Shown here: positions 63,221 to 64,000 of the stretch, one piece after another
Layout of the letters: every line of letters begins with the position of its first letter
Position numbering within the stretch: position 1 is the first letter of the stretch
Assembly (NCBI RefSeq): GCF_021391675.1
Contig: NZ_CP090095.1
Location: 2,237,501 to 2,301,500 of the forward strand
Source of the DNA: Neorhizobium galegae
GTDB lineage: Bacteria; Pseudomonadota; Alphaproteobacteria; Rhizobiales; Rhizobiaceae
Length of the DNA stretch: 64,000 nucleotides
Direction of reading: 5' to 3'
Notes under the pieces: generated by a model
Database searches by the model: none
What the model was told of the DNA's origin: nothing
What the model saw: the letters and a program-made list of their open reading frames with translations, nothing else
Translations under genes and position numbers: made by a program

Positions 63221-64000
63221 TCAGACGGTCTCCAACTGCTTCGATTTGGAACGCTCCCGCCAGATGATGAACAGGCCGGAGGCGACGATGATGGCGATGC
63301 CGAACCATTTGGAGGCGGTCGGGAAGTCGCCGAACAGGGCGTAACCGAGCACGGTCGCCGAGATGATCTCGAAATACTGGAAGGGTGCAAGCAGCGACAG
63401 CGGCGCCAGCCGGAAGGCACGCACCACGAGCAGATGCATATAGCCCGAGATCGAGCCGAGCAGCATCAGCAGGACGAGACCGAGCCAGGAGGCGGGGAGC
63501 GACGGCGTAAAATCCCCAGCCCCCGTGCTATCCCCGATGACCAGGGCCGCGGCCATGAACAGCGTTCCCCCGACGCCCGCCATGGTCTGCATGACGAGCG
63601 GCAGATCGGCTTCGCCGATCGCCCGGTTGAGGAAAAGGTAGAGCGTGAAGAGGAAGGCGCAGGCGACCGGCAGAAGCGCCGTCCAGCCGAAGATCGCATA
63701 GCTCGGCTGGATGACGATCATGGCACCGCCGAAACCTGCGACGATCGCCAGCCAGCGCCGCCAGCCGACCTTTTCCCGCAAAAAGATCGCCGACATCATC
63801 GTGAGCATGAAAGGTTCGACGAAATAGATGGCGAAGACATCGGCGAGCGGCATGTATTTGACCGCCGCGAAGAACATCAGGCTGGCCGCCGCATGCAGCA
63901 CGCCGCGCAGCAGGTTCATCCAGGGGCGCTTCGGCCGGAAGATGGCAGCGCCCGTGAAGACGGCGAGCGGCAGAATGCAGACGAGCTGGAAAAAGAAGCG
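63221..64000 (-). CDS. EamA/DMT family transporter, 5' end beyond window
   Basis: The visible 259 residues contain about eight hydrophobic helices: RGVLHAAASLMFFAAVKYMP, YFVEPFMLTMMSAIFLREKV and GWRRWLAIVAGFGGAMIVIQ, then PFQYFEIISATVLGYALFGD near the C-terminus. This is a drug/metabolite transporter. The frame is open to the window edge, so the first ~30-50 residues are missing. Substrate unknown. Confidence 0.9.
   Translation of the reverse strand, partial: RFFFQLVCILPLAVFTGAAIFRPKRPWMNLLRGVLHAAASLMFFAAVKYMPLADVFAIYFVEPFMLTMMSAIFLREKVGWRRWLAIVAGFGGAMIVIQPSYAIFGWTALLPVACAFLFTLYLFLNRAIGEADLPLVMQTMAGVGGTLFMAAALVIGDSTGAGDFTPSLPASWLGLVLLMLLGSISGYMHLLVVRAFRLAPLSLLAPFQYFEIISATVLGYALFGDFPTASKWFGIAIIVASGLFIIWRERSKSKQLETV

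Overview
This is about 64 kb of GC-rich (roughly 60 %) alphaproteobacterial chromosome. Gene content and order point to the Rhizobiaceae (Rhizobium/Agrobacterium group): a DUF47-pit phosphate pair, gcvT-gcvH-gcvP behind a tandem glycine riboswitch, znuA/znuCB-zur, crcB-RluC-HAD-ATP12, an fghA/class III ADH formaldehyde module, and palindromic intergenic repeats of the rhizobial mosaic type. No rRNA, tRNA, CRISPR array or complete insertion sequence was seen. Genus-level naming is not justified from sequence alone.

Layout. 0-2.8 kb: a partial SRPBCC gene, an AraC regulator and gnd. 2.8-16.1 kb: a glycoside-use locus with a divergent LacI regulator, a sugar ABC transporter (binding protein, two permeases, ATPase), a GH2 beta-mannosidase-type enzyme, a TIM-barrel isomerase/epimerase, a Gfo/Idh/MocA dehydrogenase, an aldo/keto reductase and a GH43 enzyme. 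It is interrupted by two palindromic intergenic elements. 16.3-20 kb: zinc uptake (znuA divergent from znuC-znuB-zur, with Zur-box-like sites between). 20-26 kb: gamma carbonic anhydrase, an FAH-family hydrolase, then phosphate genes (pit, DUF47, Nudix, Na/Pi cotransporter) with a near-consensus Pho box. 26-39.5 kb: an accessory, eroding stretch holding a two-subunit molybdenum hydroxylase, a secreted dioxygenase, a secreted MBL-fold enzyme, LysR and AraC regulators, an MFS exporter and an SDR. Mixed in are at least four SDR gene scraps, a methyltransferase tail, a molybdenum hydroxylase tail and, against dusA, the stump of a phage-type integrase.

39.5-44 kb: dusA, an 880-base non-coding stretch with palindromes, an MFS transporter of atypical composition, a flagellar rod-like protein and an AT-rich small membrane protein. 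44-49 kb: glycine cleavage operon and riboswitch. 48.8-52.9 kb: copper proteins (DUF2946, PCuAC), DUF2000, Lrp, a CSS-EAL phosphodiesterase and a small hypothetical gene. 53-56 kb: crcB, RluC-type pseudouridine synthase, HAD hydrolase, ATP12 chaperone. 56-60 kb: formaldehyde detoxification (fghA and class III ADH) around DUF1345, a frameshifted UPF0178 gene and DUF1508. 60-64 kb: GNAT, an M50 protease with an SRPBCC-like N-terminus, a hypothetical protein and a partial EamA transporter.

The strongest leads are three. The 4.3-16.1 kb locus looks like a relative of the E. coli ycj glycoside-oxidation cluster combined with glycosidases. The dusA junction has an integrase stump, phased TTGGTACA repeats and an A-rich dusA 5' end that may be element-derived. 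The M50 protease carries a putative lipid-binding N-terminal domain. Two otherwise intact genes (near 56086 and 58668) each carry a single-base frameshift, so assembly error should be excluded before calling them pseudogenes.
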